The notes: a model not told the origin generated them from the letters alone. Positions 45,013 to 54,674 are shown, numbered from the stretch's first letter. The stretch: 64,000 bases of DNA from Cupriavidus respiraculi (GCF_914271545.1 NZ_CAJZAH010000002.1:372001-436000); one strand, 5' to 3'. Made by a program: numbers and translations.

Positions 45013-45345
45013 ATGCTCAAGACCACCCTGACCGCCGTGACCGCCGCCCTGGCCTTCGCCGCCGCCACCGGGGCGCATGCGCAGCGAAACCTGACCGACG
45101 GCGGCGACATTCACAGCGGCGCCCATAGCGGCAAGCCGGCGGACCCACACACCGATGGCGCGCGGGCCGGCAGGTTCGACCCGTACACGCAGGGAGCAAA
45201 CCAGTCCACCCGCTCCGATCTGGCACCGGCGGGCAAGGCGCGCGACCCGTACACCGAGGGCGCCAGGGCCGGCAAACCCGATCCCTATACCGACGGGGCG
45301 AAGGCGGGCAAGGCCGACCCCTATACGGACGGCGCCAAGAAGTAA
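45013..45345 (+). CDS. Small exported repeat protein, function unknown
   Basis: I do not recognise this 110-residue protein. A clear signal peptide (about 1-23, ending GAHAQ) is followed by a mature part made almost wholly of variants of a short unit: DPHTDGARAGR, DPYTQGAN, DPYTEGARAGK, DPYTDGAKAGK, DPYTDGAKK, with spacings of 11-25 residues. It is charged, Gly/Asp/Thr-rich, without Cys, and likely disordered and periplasmic. The Asp-x-Tyr-Thr-Asp-Gly pattern could bind Ca or another metal, but this is speculation. It lies 243 bp before the glutamate dehydrogenase gene. Confidence 0.75.
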   Translation: MLKTTLTAVTAALAFAAATGAHAQRNLTDGGDIHSGAHSGKPADPHTDGARAGRFDPYTQGANQSTRSDLAPAGKARDPYTEGARAGKPDPYTDGAKAGKADPYTDGAKK

Positions 45346-45588
45346 GACCGGCTCGTCCTTCCGTCCTTCCGCCCCTGCGGATTTGGCCTAAAGTAAGAGC
45401 GCGCACCGGCACCCCGGGCCGCGCGCCGGGCCTTCGCCGGACGCCGCGGGGCCGCTCGCCCCTCCCCCGCCCTTGCTCCATGGCCCGGGGGCAGCGGGGC
45501 GAGACAACGCCCACGCGGCAAGCAACTCGCGCCAGGCCCGCAAGCCGCCGGGCGCCACACCCGCCGGCCCGCCCAGGAAGGAGACATC

Positions 45589-48500
45589 ATGGAAGCGGAG
45601 ACGGTCGACAGAATGACGCGGCTGCTGGCCGAGCTGGTCGAGTACGCACGCGGGCGCCTGCCCTCCACCACCTTTGCCCTGGTCGAGCCCTTTCTGCGGC
45701 ACTACTACGACCTGACCGATATCGAGGAACTGCAGCGCCGCGAGATCGCGGACCTGTATGGCGCGGTCATGGCGCACTGGCAGACGGCGCAGCGCTTCGT
45801 GTCCGGCACCGCCCGCGTGCGGGTCTACAACCCCGACCTGGAACAACACGGCTGGCATTCGGACCATACGGTGGTCGAGATCGCCAACGACGACATGCCC
45901 TTCCTGGTCGACTCCGTCACCATGGAGATCAACCGGCACGGGCTGTCGCTGCATTCCGCCATCCATCCGGTGTTCCGGGTCTGGCGCGGCGCCGACGGCG
46001 CCATTGCCAAGGTCGCCCTCGGCGATCTGGGCGCGCAGCAGGATGGCGCGTCGCGGCTCGAATCCTTTATCCACTTCGAGGTGGACCGCTGCGGCGATCC
46101 GGCCCTGCTGGAAGCCCTGCGCAACGACATCGCCCGGGTGCTGGGCGACGTCCGCGCCGCGGTGGAAGACTGGCCGACGATGCTGGACATCGCGCGGGAG
46201 AGCATCGCGGACATGCGGCGGGGCCCCGCCGCCGCCGATCCGGAGACGGCAGAAGCGTGCGCCTTCCTGCAATGGCTGGTCGATGACCACTTCTGTTTCC
46301 TGGGACACCGCGACTACGAACTGGTGCAGCAGGACGACCGCTTCCTGCTGCGCGGCGTCGAAGGCTCCGGCGCGGGGCTGCTGCGCGAGGCGCGCCGCCC
46401 GCCCGATGCCGAAGCGCTGACGCCGCTGCCCGCGGCCGCGACCGCCATCATCGAAGGGGCATCGCCCATCTTCCTGACCAAGGCCAATTCGCGCGCCACC
46501 GTGCACCGGCCAGGCTATCTGGACTACATCGGCATCAAGCTGACCGACGCCAACGGCAAGCTGTTCGGCGAGCGCCGCTTCGTGGGGCTCTACACCTCCA
46601 CCGCCTACACGGTCTCCACGGCCGAGATTCCGCTGGTGCGGCGCAAATGCGCCAACATCCTCGCGCGCGCGGGCTTCCTGACCAAGGGGCATCTGTACAA
46701 GTCGCTGGTCACGATCCTGGAGCAATATCCGCGCGACGAGCTGTTCCAGGCCGACGAGGACCAGCTCTACGACATCGCCTTCGGCATCCTGCGCCTGCAG
46801 GAACACCAGCGCATCCGGCTGTTCGTGCGGCGCGACCGCTTCGACCGCTTCATCTCCTGCCTGGTGTTCGTGCCGCGCGACAAGTACAACACCGATCTGC
46901 GCCAGCGCATCCAGAAACTGCTGATGCAGGCGTTCCGCGGCACCAGCTGCGAATTCACGCCGCAGCTGTCCGAGTCGCCGCTGGCGCGCATCCAGCTCAC
47001 CGTGCGCGGCGAGCCGGGCACCATGCCCGACGTCGACACGCGCGAACTGGAGGAGCGCATCGTCGCGGCCACGCGGCGCTGGCAGGACGATCTGGCCGAG
47101 GCGCTGCTCGACCAGTCCGGCGAGGAGGACGGCAACCGCCTGCTGCGCCGCTACAGCGAGTCCTTCCCTGCCGGGTATCGCGAAGACTATCCCGCGCGCA
47201 CCGCGGTGCGGGACATTGCGCTGATGGAGCAGGCGCGGCAAGACCCGGGCGGTCTCGCGATGAACCTGTACCGGCCGATCGAGGCGCCGCCCGGGGCATT
47301 CCGCTTCAAGGTCTATCGCGCCGGAGAACCCATCGCACTGTCGTCCAGCCTGCCGATGCTCGAGCATCTGGGCGTGCGCGTGGACGAGGAGCGGCCCTAT
47401 CGCATCGAGCCCGGCGGCGCCGGGCCGGTGTGGATCCACGACTTCGGGCTGGAGATGGCCGATGCCGTCCCGGGCCAGCACCATGCCGCGGAGACGGTGC
47501 CGGACATCGAGCGCGCCAAGGTCCTGTTCGAAAACGCCTTCGCGCTCGCCTGGAACGGCGAGATCGAAAACGACGGCCTGAACCGGCTCGTGCTCGGCGC
47601 CGGCATCGCCGCGCGCGATGTCACCATCCTGCGCGCCTATGCGAAGTATCTGCGCCAGGTCGGCTCGACCTTCAGCGATGCCTATATCGAGCGCGCGCTG
47701 ACCGGCAACCCGGCCATCGCCGCCCAACTGGTGGCGTTGTTCGCCGCGCGTTTCGATCCCGCCGCCGATGCCGGCCGCGACGGTCGCTGCCAGCAGCTGC
47801 GCGAGGCCATCGCGGCCGCGCTCGAGCGCGTGCCCAACCTCGACGAGGATCGCATCCTGCGCCTGTTCCTCGGCGTTATCGACGCGACCACCCGCACCAA
47901 CTATTTCCGCCGGGACGCCGGGCAGCCACGGCCCTGCCTGTCGTTCAAGCTGGACCCGTCGAAGGTGGCGGGCCTGCCCGAGCCGCGGCCGATGTTCGAG
48001 ATCTGGGTCTATTCCCCGCGCGTCGAAGGCGTGCATCTGCGCGGCGGCCGCGTGGCGCGCGGCGGGCTGCGCTGGTCCGACCGGCGCGAGGACTTCCGCA
48101 CCGAGGTGCTGGGGCTGATGAAGGCCCAGATGGTCAAGAACACCGTGATCGTGCCGGTGGGCTCCAAGGGCGGCTTCGTGGTCAAGCGTCCGCCACCGGC
48201 AAGCGAGCGCGACGCCTGGCTGGAGGAAGGCGTGGCTTGCTACCAGACCTTCCTGCGCGGCCTGCTCGACGTTACGGACAACCGCTCCCCGTCCGGCATC
48301 GTGCCGCCGCCGGACGTGGTGCGCCACGATGACGACGACCCCTATCTGGTGGTAGCGGCCGACAAGGGCACGGCGAGCTTCTCCGACTACGCCAACGCCA
48401 TCTCGGCCGAGTACGGCTTCTGGCTGGAAGACGCCTTCGCCTCGGGCGGCTCGGTCGGCTACGACCACAAGAAGATGGCCATCACGGCGCGCGGCGCGTG

Positions 48501-50466
48501 GGAATCGGTCAAGCGCCATTTCCGCGAGATGGGCGTCGATATCCAGCGCACCGACTTCACCGTGGTGGGCATTGGCGACATGTCCGGCGACGTGTTCGGC
48601 AACGGCATGCTGCTGTCGCCCCATATCCGGCTGGTGGCGGCCTTCGACCACCGCCATGTCTTTCTCGATCCCTCGCCCGATCCCGCCGCGAGCCTGGCCG
48701 AGCGCCGGCGCCTGTTCGATCTTCCGCGCTCCAGCTGGGCCGACTACGACAGCGCGCTGATCTCGCCCGGCGGCGGCGTCTTTCCCCGCACCGCCAAGGT
48801 CATCGCGCTGACGCCGCAGGTGCAGGCGGCGCTGGGCACCGACGCCGCCGCGCTGTCCCCGGCCGAGCTGATCCACGCGATCCTGATGGCCCCGGTGGAT
48901 CTGCTCTACAACGGCGGCATCGGCACGTACGTCAAGGCCAGCCACGAGACGCACCAGCAGGTCGGCGACCGTACCAACGACGCGGTGCGGGTCGATGGCG
49001 CGCAACTGCGGTGCAAGGTGGTCGGCGAAGGGGGGAACCTGGGCTTCACGCAACTGGGCCGCATCGAATACGCGCGCCAGGGCGGGCGCATCTATACCGA
49101 TGCGATCGACAACTCGGCCGGCGTCGATTGCTCCGATCACGAGGTCAATATCAAGATCCTCCTGGGCCTGGTGGTGGCCGAAGGCGAGATGACCGGCAAG
49201 CAGCGCAACAAGCAGTTGGCCGAGATGACGGACGAGGTCGGCGAACTGGTGCTGCGCGACAACTACTACCAGACGCAGGCGCTGTCCACCGCCCGCCGGC
49301 TGGCTCCCGAGCTGCTCGATGCCGAGGGGCGCCTGATCCGCTGGCTCGAACGCGCGGGCCGGCTCAAGCGCGCCATCGAGTTCTTGCCCGCCGACGAGGA
49401 CATCGCGCTGCGCAAGGCCGCCGGCGAAGGCCTCACCTCGCCCGAGCGCGCCGTGCTGCTGGCGTACAGCAAGATGTGGTTGTACGACGCGGTGCTCGAT
49501 TCGGACCTGCCGGACGACCCGCTGGCGGCGCGGCTGCTGGCGGATTACTTTCCGCAGCCGCTGCGGGAGCGCCACGCCGGCGCCATGCAGCGCCATCCGC
49601 TGCGCCGCGAAATCGTCTCGACCCACCTGACCAATACGCTGGTCAACCGGATCGGGGCGACCTTCGTGCACCGGATGATGGAGGAAACCGACGCGCGGCC
49701 GGCGGACATCGTGCGCGCCTGCCTGGTGGCGCGCGACGTGTTCGGGCTGTCCGACCTGTGGGGCAGCATCGACCGGCTGGACAACCGCGTGCCGGACGAG
49801 GTGCAGGCGCGCATGTTCGGGGCGCTGGCGCGGCTGCTCGAAGGCGCCTGCCTGTGGCTGCTGCGCGAAGCCGCCAACGGCGGCGGCGCCGGCCCCTCCG
49901 CGGAGGACCGCGCGCGCTACACCGAGGCGGTACGGTGGCTGATGCCCGAGCTGCCCACCGTGCTCGGACCGGCGGAGGCGGCGGCGCTGGCCGAGCGCCG
50001 CCAGGCGCTGACCGGCGCCGGTGTGGACGATGCCCTGGCGCAGGCAGTGGCCGCCGGCGATCTGGCGGCGGCGGCGTTGGACATCGCCCAGGTGGCCGCC
50101 GGGTGCGGGCACGATCTGCCGGCGGTGGCGGGTGTGTATTTCGCGCTGGACACGCACCTGAGCCTGGGCTGGCTGCGCGAGCGGGCCATGGCGCTGCCCG
50201 CGGATACGCACTGGGACATGCTGGCGCGCACCACCGCACTGGACGACCTTGCCAGGCTCAAGCGCGCGCTGACCGTCAGCGTGCTGGCGCAGGCCGCCGA
50301 CGCCGGTTCGCCGCCCCGCATGCTCGAGGCATGGTGCCGGCAACGCCAGGCATCGCTCGAGCGCTTCTCGCAACTGCTGGCCGAACTGCGGGCGGCGGGG
50401 GCGACCGGGCTGTCGATGCTGTCGGTGGCGATCCGCGACATCGGCTTGCTGGAACGGGCGGGCTGA
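45589..50466 (+). CDS. gdhB: NAD-specific glutamate dehydrogenase, large (180 kDa) type
   Basis: Deaminates glutamate to 2-oxoglutarate and ammonia with NAD+. It has 1625 residues, the typical size of the GDH-180 family. The N-terminal regulatory region (about 1-700) carries ACT-like domains (PFLVDSVTMEINRHGLSLHS). The catalytic domain begins near 720; RWSDRREDFRTEVLGLMKAQ (near 827) and VPVGSKGGFVVKR with the active Lys (near 857) are diagnostic, followed by the NAD region (GIGDMSGDVFGNGMLLSPHI near 994) and EGGNLGFTQLGRIEYAR. The C-terminal domain is helical. GGAAGGAGA precedes the ATG. Monocistronic; a terminator hairpin lies 120 bp after the stop. Confidence 0.95.
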   Translation: MEAETVDRMTRLLAELVEYARGRLPSTTFALVEPFLRHYYDLTDIEELQRREIADLYGAVMAHWQTAQRFVSGTARVRVYNPDLEQHGWHSDHTVVEIANDDMPFLVDSVTMEINRHGLSLHSAIHPVFRVWRGADGAIAKVALGDLGAQQDGASRLESFIHFEVDRCGDPALLEALRNDIARVLGDVRAAVEDWPTMLDIARESIADMRRGPAAADPETAEACAFLQWLVDDHFCFLGHRDYELVQQDDRFLLRGVEGSGAGLLREARRPPDAEALTPLPAAATAIIEGASPIFLTKANSRATVHRPGYLDYIGIKLTDANGKLFGERRFVGLYTSTAYTVSTAEIPLVRRKCANILARAGFLTKGHLYKSLVTILEQYPRDELFQADEDQLYDIAFGILRLQEHQRIRLFVRRDRFDRFISCLVFVPRDKYNTDLRQRIQKLLMQAFRGTSCEFTPQLSESPLARIQLTVRGEPGTMPDVDTRELEERIVAATRRWQDDLAEALLDQSGEEDGNRLLRRYSESFPAGYREDYPARTAVRDIALMEQARQDPGGLAMNLYRPIEAPPGAFRFKVYRAGEPIALSSSLPMLEHLGVRVDEERPYRIEPGGAGPVWIHDFGLEMADAVPGQHHAAETVPDIERAKVLFENAFALAWNGEIENDGLNRLVLGAGIAARDVTILRAYAKYLRQVGSTFSDAYIERALTGNPAIAAQLVALFAARFDPAADAGRDGRCQQLREAIAAALERVPNLDEDRILRLFLGVIDATTRTNYFRRDAGQPRPCLSFKLDPSKVAGLPEPRPMFEIWVYSPRVEGVHLRGGRVARGGLRWSDRREDFRTEVLGLMKAQMVKNTVIVPVGSKGGFVVKRPPPASERDAWLEEGVACYQTFLRGLLDVTDNRSPSGIVPPPDVVRHDDDDPYLVVAADKGTASFSDYANAISAEYGFWLEDAFASGGSVGYDHKKMAITARGAWESVKRHFREMGVDIQRTDFTVVGIGDMSGDVFGNGMLLSPHIRLVAAFDHRHVFLDPSPDPAASLAERRRLFDLPRSSWADYDSALISPGGGVFPRTAKVIALTPQVQAALGTDAAALSPAELIHAILMAPVDLLYNGGIGTYVKASHETHQQVGDRTNDAVRVDGAQLRCKVVGEGGNLGFTQLGRIEYARQGGRIYTDAIDNSAGVDCSDHEVNIKILLGLVVAEGEMTGKQRNKQLAEMTDEVGELVLRDNYYQTQALSTARRLAPELLDAEGRLIRWLERAGRLKRAIEFLPADEDIALRKAAGEGLTSPERAVLLAYSKMWLYDAVLDSDLPDDPLAARLLADYFPQPLRERHAGAMQRHPLRREIVSTHLTNTLVNRIGATFVHRMMEETDARPADIVRACLVARDVFGLSDLWGSIDRLDNRVPDEVQARMFGALARLLEGACLWLLREAANGGGAGPSAEDRARYTEAVRWLMPELPTVLGPAEAAALAERRQALTGAGVDDALAQAVAAGDLAAAALDIAQVAAGCGHDLPAVAGVYFALDTHLSLGWLRERAMALPADTHWDMLARTTALDDLARLKRALTVSVLAQAADAGSPPRMLEAWCRQRQASLERFSQLLAELRAAGATGLSMLSVAIRDIGLLERAG

Positions 50467-50841
50467 CCCCTCGTTGGGAGGGGGCGGTCCGTTTCGCGCG
50501 CCCCTCCCTGCCTGCGGGGCCACCCGCCATATTGCGCCCCGGGCCCCGATTTCCCGCACGGCTTCGTTCCACGGTGGCATCCGCGCGTATGCGGTCCTGC
50601 CCGCATACGTCAATTTTTCCGACAGCGGCGTCCCCGCGGCCGAACGTGCGTGCGCGACCGCACGGAATGCCGGGGGCCGCCCCCTTAGATTCGTGCGTGC
50701 CGGGGCAAGCGAGTCCACGCCCCAATGTCCAGCGACGTTGTGTGGGCCCTGCTCCCCCGGGGATGCCGCGCATCGTCCGCGTCTGTGGCGCCGCGCGGGG
50801 CAGGCGGCGGTCAGGCTTTGCACGATACCGGAGAGTTACCC
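50467..50841. other. Gap with terminator; no gene seen
   Basis: 375 bp. It contains the hairpin at 50586 and an earlier GC stem (GGGAGGGG 50476-50483 with CCCCTCCC 50501-50508, no U tract). The last 230 bp before the GMC gene show no further feature; the in-frame upstream extension of that gene is not supported. Confidence 0.5.
50586..50618 (+). terminator. Rho-independent terminator of the glutamate dehydrogenase gene
   Basis: CGTATGCGG and CCGCATACG form a nine-base perfect stem with a six-base loop, followed by TCAATTTTT. Confidence 0.72.
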
Positions 50842-52512
50842 ATGGTCATGTGTTCCCCGTCGCGCGAGGCGACCCTGAGTGCGAGCGTCTGCATCGTCGG
50901 CTCGGGTCCGGCGGGCATTACCTGCGCCATGGAGCTGGCCAAGCGCGGCATCTCGGTGATCCTGGTGGAAAGCGGCGGCGACGGCTTCGAGAGCCAGGCA
51001 CAGGAAATGTGCGATGCCGAGATCGTCGATCAACGCCGCCATGCTCCCATGCAGGACGCCGTGCGGCGCGCGTTCGGCGGCACCTCGTGGCTGTGGGGCG
51101 GACGCTGCCTGCCCTTCGATCCGATCGACTTCGAGCCGCGCGACTACGCCCCCGGCACCGCCTGGCCGATTTCCTACGACGACCTGCTGCCGTACTACGA
51201 GATTGCCTGCGACTACGCCAACTGCGGCCGCCCCGCGTTCTCGCTGGAACGGCTGGAGGCCGCAACCGCCCGGCGCGCCATTACCGGCAACTTCCAGGCA
51301 GGCGAGGTGATCGCCTCGGACCTCGAACGCTGGAGCGGCGAGCCCAACTTCGCGCGGCGCTACCGCAAGTGGTTCCAGACCAATCCGAACGCGCGGCTGC
51401 TGCTGGAGTCCACGTGCGTGGCCATCGACCCCATACCCGGCACCGATCGCATCGGCAGCATCGTGGTGGCGCGCGGAGACGCCCGCACGCGCATCCATGC
51501 CGACCGCTTCGTGCTCGCGTGCGGCGGGCTCGAAGTCACCCGGCTGCTGCTGAACGTCAACGAGCGCCACGCCAACCGGCTCGGCAACCGGGGCGGCCAC
51601 CTCGGGCGCTACTACATGGGCCATATCTCCGGCAAGATCGCCAGCGTGCGCTTCCGGGCCGAGGCCAGGAAGACCGTCTACCACTTCGAGCGCGATCGCC
51701 AGGGCTTCTACGCACGGCGGCGCTTCACCGTGCCCGCGCAGGCGCAGCGCCAGCACCAGCTGCTGAACACCGCGATGTGGCTGGACAACCATCCGCCGGC
51801 GGACCCCGCGCACGGCAATGGCATCCTGTCTTTCGCCTACCTGGCGCTGTGCACACCCGGCATCAGCCGGCTGCTGACGGCGCCGGCCATCGCCAAGGCC
51901 GTGGCCAGCGCGCACGCCCGCAACGACCGCGGCGCGCATCTGCGCAACGTCGGCAAGGACCTGGCCAAGATCGCCACGTTCGTGCCACCCTTCGTCTATC
52001 GCCGCTATCTGGCGCGGCCGCGGCTGCCGGGATTCTTCCTGCCGAGCCCGAAGAACGTCTATGCGCTGCACTATCACGCCGAGCAGTTGCCGTCGGCGAA
52101 CAGCCGCGTGACGCTCGCCGACGCCCGCGACCGCTACGGCATGCGGCGCCTGAAGGTGGATCTGCAATACCAGCGCGCCGACGCCGAGTCGGTGGTGCGC
52201 TGCCACGAGCTGCTGGACAAGCACCTGCGCACCATTGGCGCCGGGCAGCTCGACTACTGGTTTCCGGAGGACCAACGCATCGATGCCGCCATGGCGCAGG
52301 CCGCCGATGGCTTTCATCAGATCGGGACCGCCCGCATGGCGGAGGACTGGCGTGGTGGCGTGGTGGACAGGCAGTGCCGGGTGTTCGGCACCGACAATCT
52401 GTTCGTCGCCAGCAGCGCCGTCTTCCCCTCTTCGGGACAGGCAAACCCGACTCTCACCATCCTGGCCTTGTCTGTGCGCATCGCAGACCATATCGCGGAA
52501 TCGCTGGCGTGA
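50842..52512 (+). CDS. GMC-family FAD oxidoreductase
   Basis: Flavoprotein of 556 residues in the glucose-methanol-choline family. The FAD site is CIVGSGPAGITCAMELAKRG (near 16-35) with VILVESGG; GGTSWLWGGRCLPFD follows near 85. The C-terminal GMC domain has GFHQIGTARM, with the conserved catalytic His, and VFGTDNLFVASSAVFPSSGQ then NPTLTILALSVRIADH. No signal peptide is visible. The ATG at 50842 has GGAGAG upstream. Next gene is an aldo/keto reductase 24 bp on, so both likely act on the same sugar or alcohol; the substrate is unknown. Confidence 0.85.
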   Translation: MVMCSPSREATLSASVCIVGSGPAGITCAMELAKRGISVILVESGGDGFESQAQEMCDAEIVDQRRHAPMQDAVRRAFGGTSWLWGGRCLPFDPIDFEPRDYAPGTAWPISYDDLLPYYEIACDYANCGRPAFSLERLEAATARRAITGNFQAGEVIASDLERWSGEPNFARRYRKWFQTNPNARLLLESTCVAIDPIPGTDRIGSIVVARGDARTRIHADRFVLACGGLEVTRLLLNVNERHANRLGNRGGHLGRYYMGHISGKIASVRFRAEARKTVYHFERDRQGFYARRRFTVPAQAQRQHQLLNTAMWLDNHPPADPAHGNGILSFAYLALCTPGISRLLTAPAIAKAVASAHARNDRGAHLRNVGKDLAKIATFVPPFVYRRYLARPRLPGFFLPSPKNVYALHYHAEQLPSANSRVTLADARDRYGMRRLKVDLQYQRADAESVVRCHELLDKHLRTIGAGQLDYWFPEDQRIDAAMAQAADGFHQIGTARMAEDWRGGVVDRQCRVFGTDNLFVASSAVFPSSGQANPTLTILALSVRIADHIAESLA

Positions 52513-52536
52513 TCCGCACCGAAAATGGAGTGTTGA

Positions 52537-53472
52537 ATGTCATCCCGATTGGGCTTCGGCTGCGCCCCCATCCTGGGCAGGGTGGGCAAGAAGGAATCGT
52601 TGCGCGCGTTGAGCGCCGCATACGCACACGGCATCACGCATTTCGATGTGGCCCGCTCCTATGGCTTCGGAGAGGCCGAAGCCTTGTTGGGCGAGTTTCT
52701 GGCGGACAAGCGTGGCAACGTCACCATCACGACCAAGTTCGGCATCGTGCCGCCGCGCAACAGCACCGCATTGAGCCTGGCCAAGGGCTTTGCGCGCCGC
52801 TGCATCAAGCGCATGCCTGGCGGCAGAGCCATGGTGCATGCCGTCTCCAAGGCGGCGCTGTCGCAGCGCAACTACGACGTCGCCTACGCGCGCACCTGTC
52901 TGGAGGCGTCGCTCAGGCACCTGCGCGTGGAGCAGGTCGACTACTACCTGATCCACGAACCCCCCAAGCCGGATGAGCTGACCGAAGAACTGCAGCGTTT
53001 TCTCGAAGACATGCAGGCCGCCGGCAAGATCCGCAAGTGGGGGCTGACCGCGGACACGCGCGAGATGCTGGAAACGCCGGTGGCGCGCGACGCGCAGGTC
53101 GTGCTGCAGGAGGCCAACCTGAACGTGCTGGACAACCTCACGCTGGACACGCCCGGCGACAAGGTGCGCTTCCTGTCGCGGCCCTACGGCGGCGGACCGG
53201 AAAGCCTCGTGGCGAGCGCCGAGCAGCAGGCGGTCCGGCAGGCCGTGCAGATGCTGGGCCTGGACGACCTGAATCACCACGAGATCTCGATGTTCTTCGC
53301 GTTGAGCCTGGCGGGCGATTCGGGCAAGGTCATCGCCTCGATGTTCTCGGAGAACCATATCCGCGAGAATGTCGCGCTGGCCGAGCGCTATGTGAGCGCG
53401 GCGGACCAGGCGCGCCAGCTTGCTCCGGCTATTCTTCGCAACGCGCACAGCGGCCAGCGCCAGCTCGCCTGA
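52537..53472 (+). CDS. Aldo/keto reductase paired with the GMC oxidoreductase
   Basis: Reductase of 311 residues with the complete tetrad D37, Y42 (HFDVARSYGFGEAEA), K67 (TITTKFGI) and H140 (DYYLIHEPP). It lacks the usual C-terminal NADP consensus (STVGATS-like) and instead has SLAGDSGKVIASMFSENHI, so cofactor use may differ. It has an insertion around residues 70-110 (RNSTALSLAKGFARRCIKRM). The start 24 bp after the GMC gene indicates one transcript. Possible aldose or lactone chemistry; not resolved. Confidence 0.82.
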   Translation: MSSRLGFGCAPILGRVGKKESLRALSAAYAHGITHFDVARSYGFGEAEALLGEFLADKRGNVTITTKFGIVPPRNSTALSLAKGFARRCIKRMPGGRAMVHAVSKAALSQRNYDVAYARTCLEASLRHLRVEQVDYYLIHEPPKPDELTEELQRFLEDMQAAGKIRKWGLTADTREMLETPVARDAQVVLQEANLNVLDNLTLDTPGDKVRFLSRPYGGGPESLVASAEQQAVRQAVQMLGLDDLNHHEISMFFALSLAGDSGKVIASMFSENHIRENVALAERYVSAADQARQLAPAILRNAHSGQRQLA

Positions 53473-53693
53473 GCGCGCCACGGCGGGCCGCGGCGGCCCA
53501 CCGGCGCACCTGGCCGGCCTGGCCGGCATGTCGACTCGCGCGGCCGGCGCGAGGGCCGTTGCGCCGCGCATCGCGCGGAAACGCACGCCCATCGCCTCTG
53601 CTTTCAGGTAGCGGGCGCCACGCCGCATCGGCGGCCGACCCACATGGCGGTTCGCTACGGGCGCTTTCGGCGACCCCACCTTTCCTCCCTTCG
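53473..53693. other. Non-coding stretch before the IclR control region
   Basis: GC-rich, with imperfect repeats of GGCCGGC around 53513-53530. I see no gene, no U-tract terminator and no clear promoter. The adjoining 53694-53804 holds the operators and promoter listed separately. Confidence 0.45.
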
Positions 53694-53710
53694 GTTTTAT
53701 CCCGCAAAAC
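53694..53710. promoter_or_regulatory. IclR operator candidate, copy 1
   Basis: GTTTTATCCCGCAAAAC: arms GTTTT and AAAAC separated by seven bases. The same sequence with one change recurs at 53766-53782, 72 bp downstream. Confidence 0.6.
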
Positions 53711-53726
53711 TTTGATGCGACGCAGA

Positions 53727-53755
53727 ATGACGCGTCACGGTGTGCCGTCTATAAC
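53727..53755 (+). promoter_or_regulatory. Promoter of the IclR gene and catabolic operon
   Basis: ATGACG (53727-53732) and TATAAC (53750-53755) with a 17-bp spacer; each is a fair match to consensus. It lies exactly between the two operator copies. GCCGT and ACGGC flank the -10 box as a short inverted repeat. Confidence 0.5.
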
Positions 53756-53765
53756 GGCATCTGCG

Positions 53766-53782
53766 GTTTTATCGCGCAAAAC
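53766..53782. promoter_or_regulatory. IclR operator candidate, copy 2
   Basis: GTTTTATCGCGCAAAAC, immediately downstream of the predicted transcription start and 22 bp before the start codon. Occupancy would block transcription, fitting self-repression. Confidence 0.6.
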
Positions 53783-53804
53783 ATCAAAGACGGAGACGGC
53801 ACGG

Positions 53805-54671
53805 ATGGCAGCCCCCGGTTCTTCCCTGCGCAAGGCCTGCCAATTGCTGCGGGCCTTGTCCGACCCGCGCAATACACGGCTCACCGATCTCGCGCTGGCG
53901 GCGGGCGTCGACAAGGCCTCCGCGCTGCGGCTGCTCGACACGCTGGCGAGCGAGGGGCTGGTCGAGCGCGACCCCGGCACCAAGGCGTACGCGCCGGGCC
54001 CCGAATGGCTGGTCTTGCGCGCCGCGACCGTGCGCCGCGTAGACCCGCGCCCGCTGGTGAGGCCCGCGCTGATCCGGCTGGCTCACGCGTTCGAGGACAC
54101 CGCGATCCTCTCGGTGCCAAGCGGCTGGGAGTCCATCTGTCTCGAACTGCGGCTGGGCAGCTTCCCCATCCGCGCCAATTACCTGGATATCGGCAGCCGC
54201 CGCCCGCTGGGCGTGGGCGCGGGCAGCCTCGCGCTGCTGGCCGCGCTGCCCGACGCCGAAGTCGAGGCGGTGCTGGACTGCGTGGCGCCCGCGCTCAAGC
54301 GCTATCCGCGGCTGTCGCGCGCCGCCCTGCTGCGCCATGTCCAGGCCACGCGCGAGCGCGGCTACGCGGTGCTGCTCGACGTCGTGGTGGAGCGCATGGG
54401 CGGCATCGCGATCGCGCTGCCCGGCCCCGACGGGCGCGCGCTGGGTGCCATCAGCATCGCGGCGCTGAACGAACGCATCACCGAACGCGAGTCCGCCATG
54501 GCGCGCGCGCTGCGGCGCGAGGCCGACGGCGTGGCCGCCGCGCTCGCGGCGCTGTCCTGCGGGGAGCCGGCCGCCCCCGCGCGCGGCGCGCGCCGCTCCG
54601 CCATGGCCGCCGCCGCTACCGGGTCCGCAACCGCATCGATCCCGACCACAACGACACCCAAGGAGGCATGA
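53805..54671 (+). CDS. IclR-family regulator of the catabolic operon
   Basis: Regulator of 288 residues. The helix-turn-helix is near 8-65 (LTDLALAAGVDKASALRLLD). The effector domain spans about 75-250 with SRRPLGVGAGSLALLAAL and GGIAIALPGPDGRALGAISI. A low-complexity Ala/Thr/Pro tail (about 255-288) is unusual. GGAGA lies eight bases before the ATG. The stop lies three bases before the next start, with AAGGAGG between, so it heads and probably controls the operon to 61857. It is only distantly like the IclR at 17902. Confidence 0.88.
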   Translation: MAAPGSSLRKACQLLRALSDPRNTRLTDLALAAGVDKASALRLLDTLASEGLVERDPGTKAYAPGPEWLVLRAATVRRVDPRPLVRPALIRLAHAFEDTAILSVPSGWESICLELRLGSFPIRANYLDIGSRRPLGVGAGSLALLAALPDAEVEAVLDCVAPALKRYPRLSRAALLRHVQATRERGYAVLLDVVVERMGGIAIALPGPDGRALGAISIAALNERITERESAMARALRREADGVAAALAALSCGEPAAPARGARRSAMAAAATGSATASIPTTTTPKEA

Positions 54672-54674
54672 CGC

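Noticed and set aside
45388-50823. Open frame of 1811 codons on the minus strand
   Set aside because: It is the antisense of the glutamate dehydrogenase gene; composition is His/Gln/Arg-rich, typical of a GC-rich shadow frame, with no family motif.
48498-52976. Open frame of 1492 codons on the plus strand
   Set aside because: Out-of-phase frame across glutamate dehydrogenase and the GMC gene.
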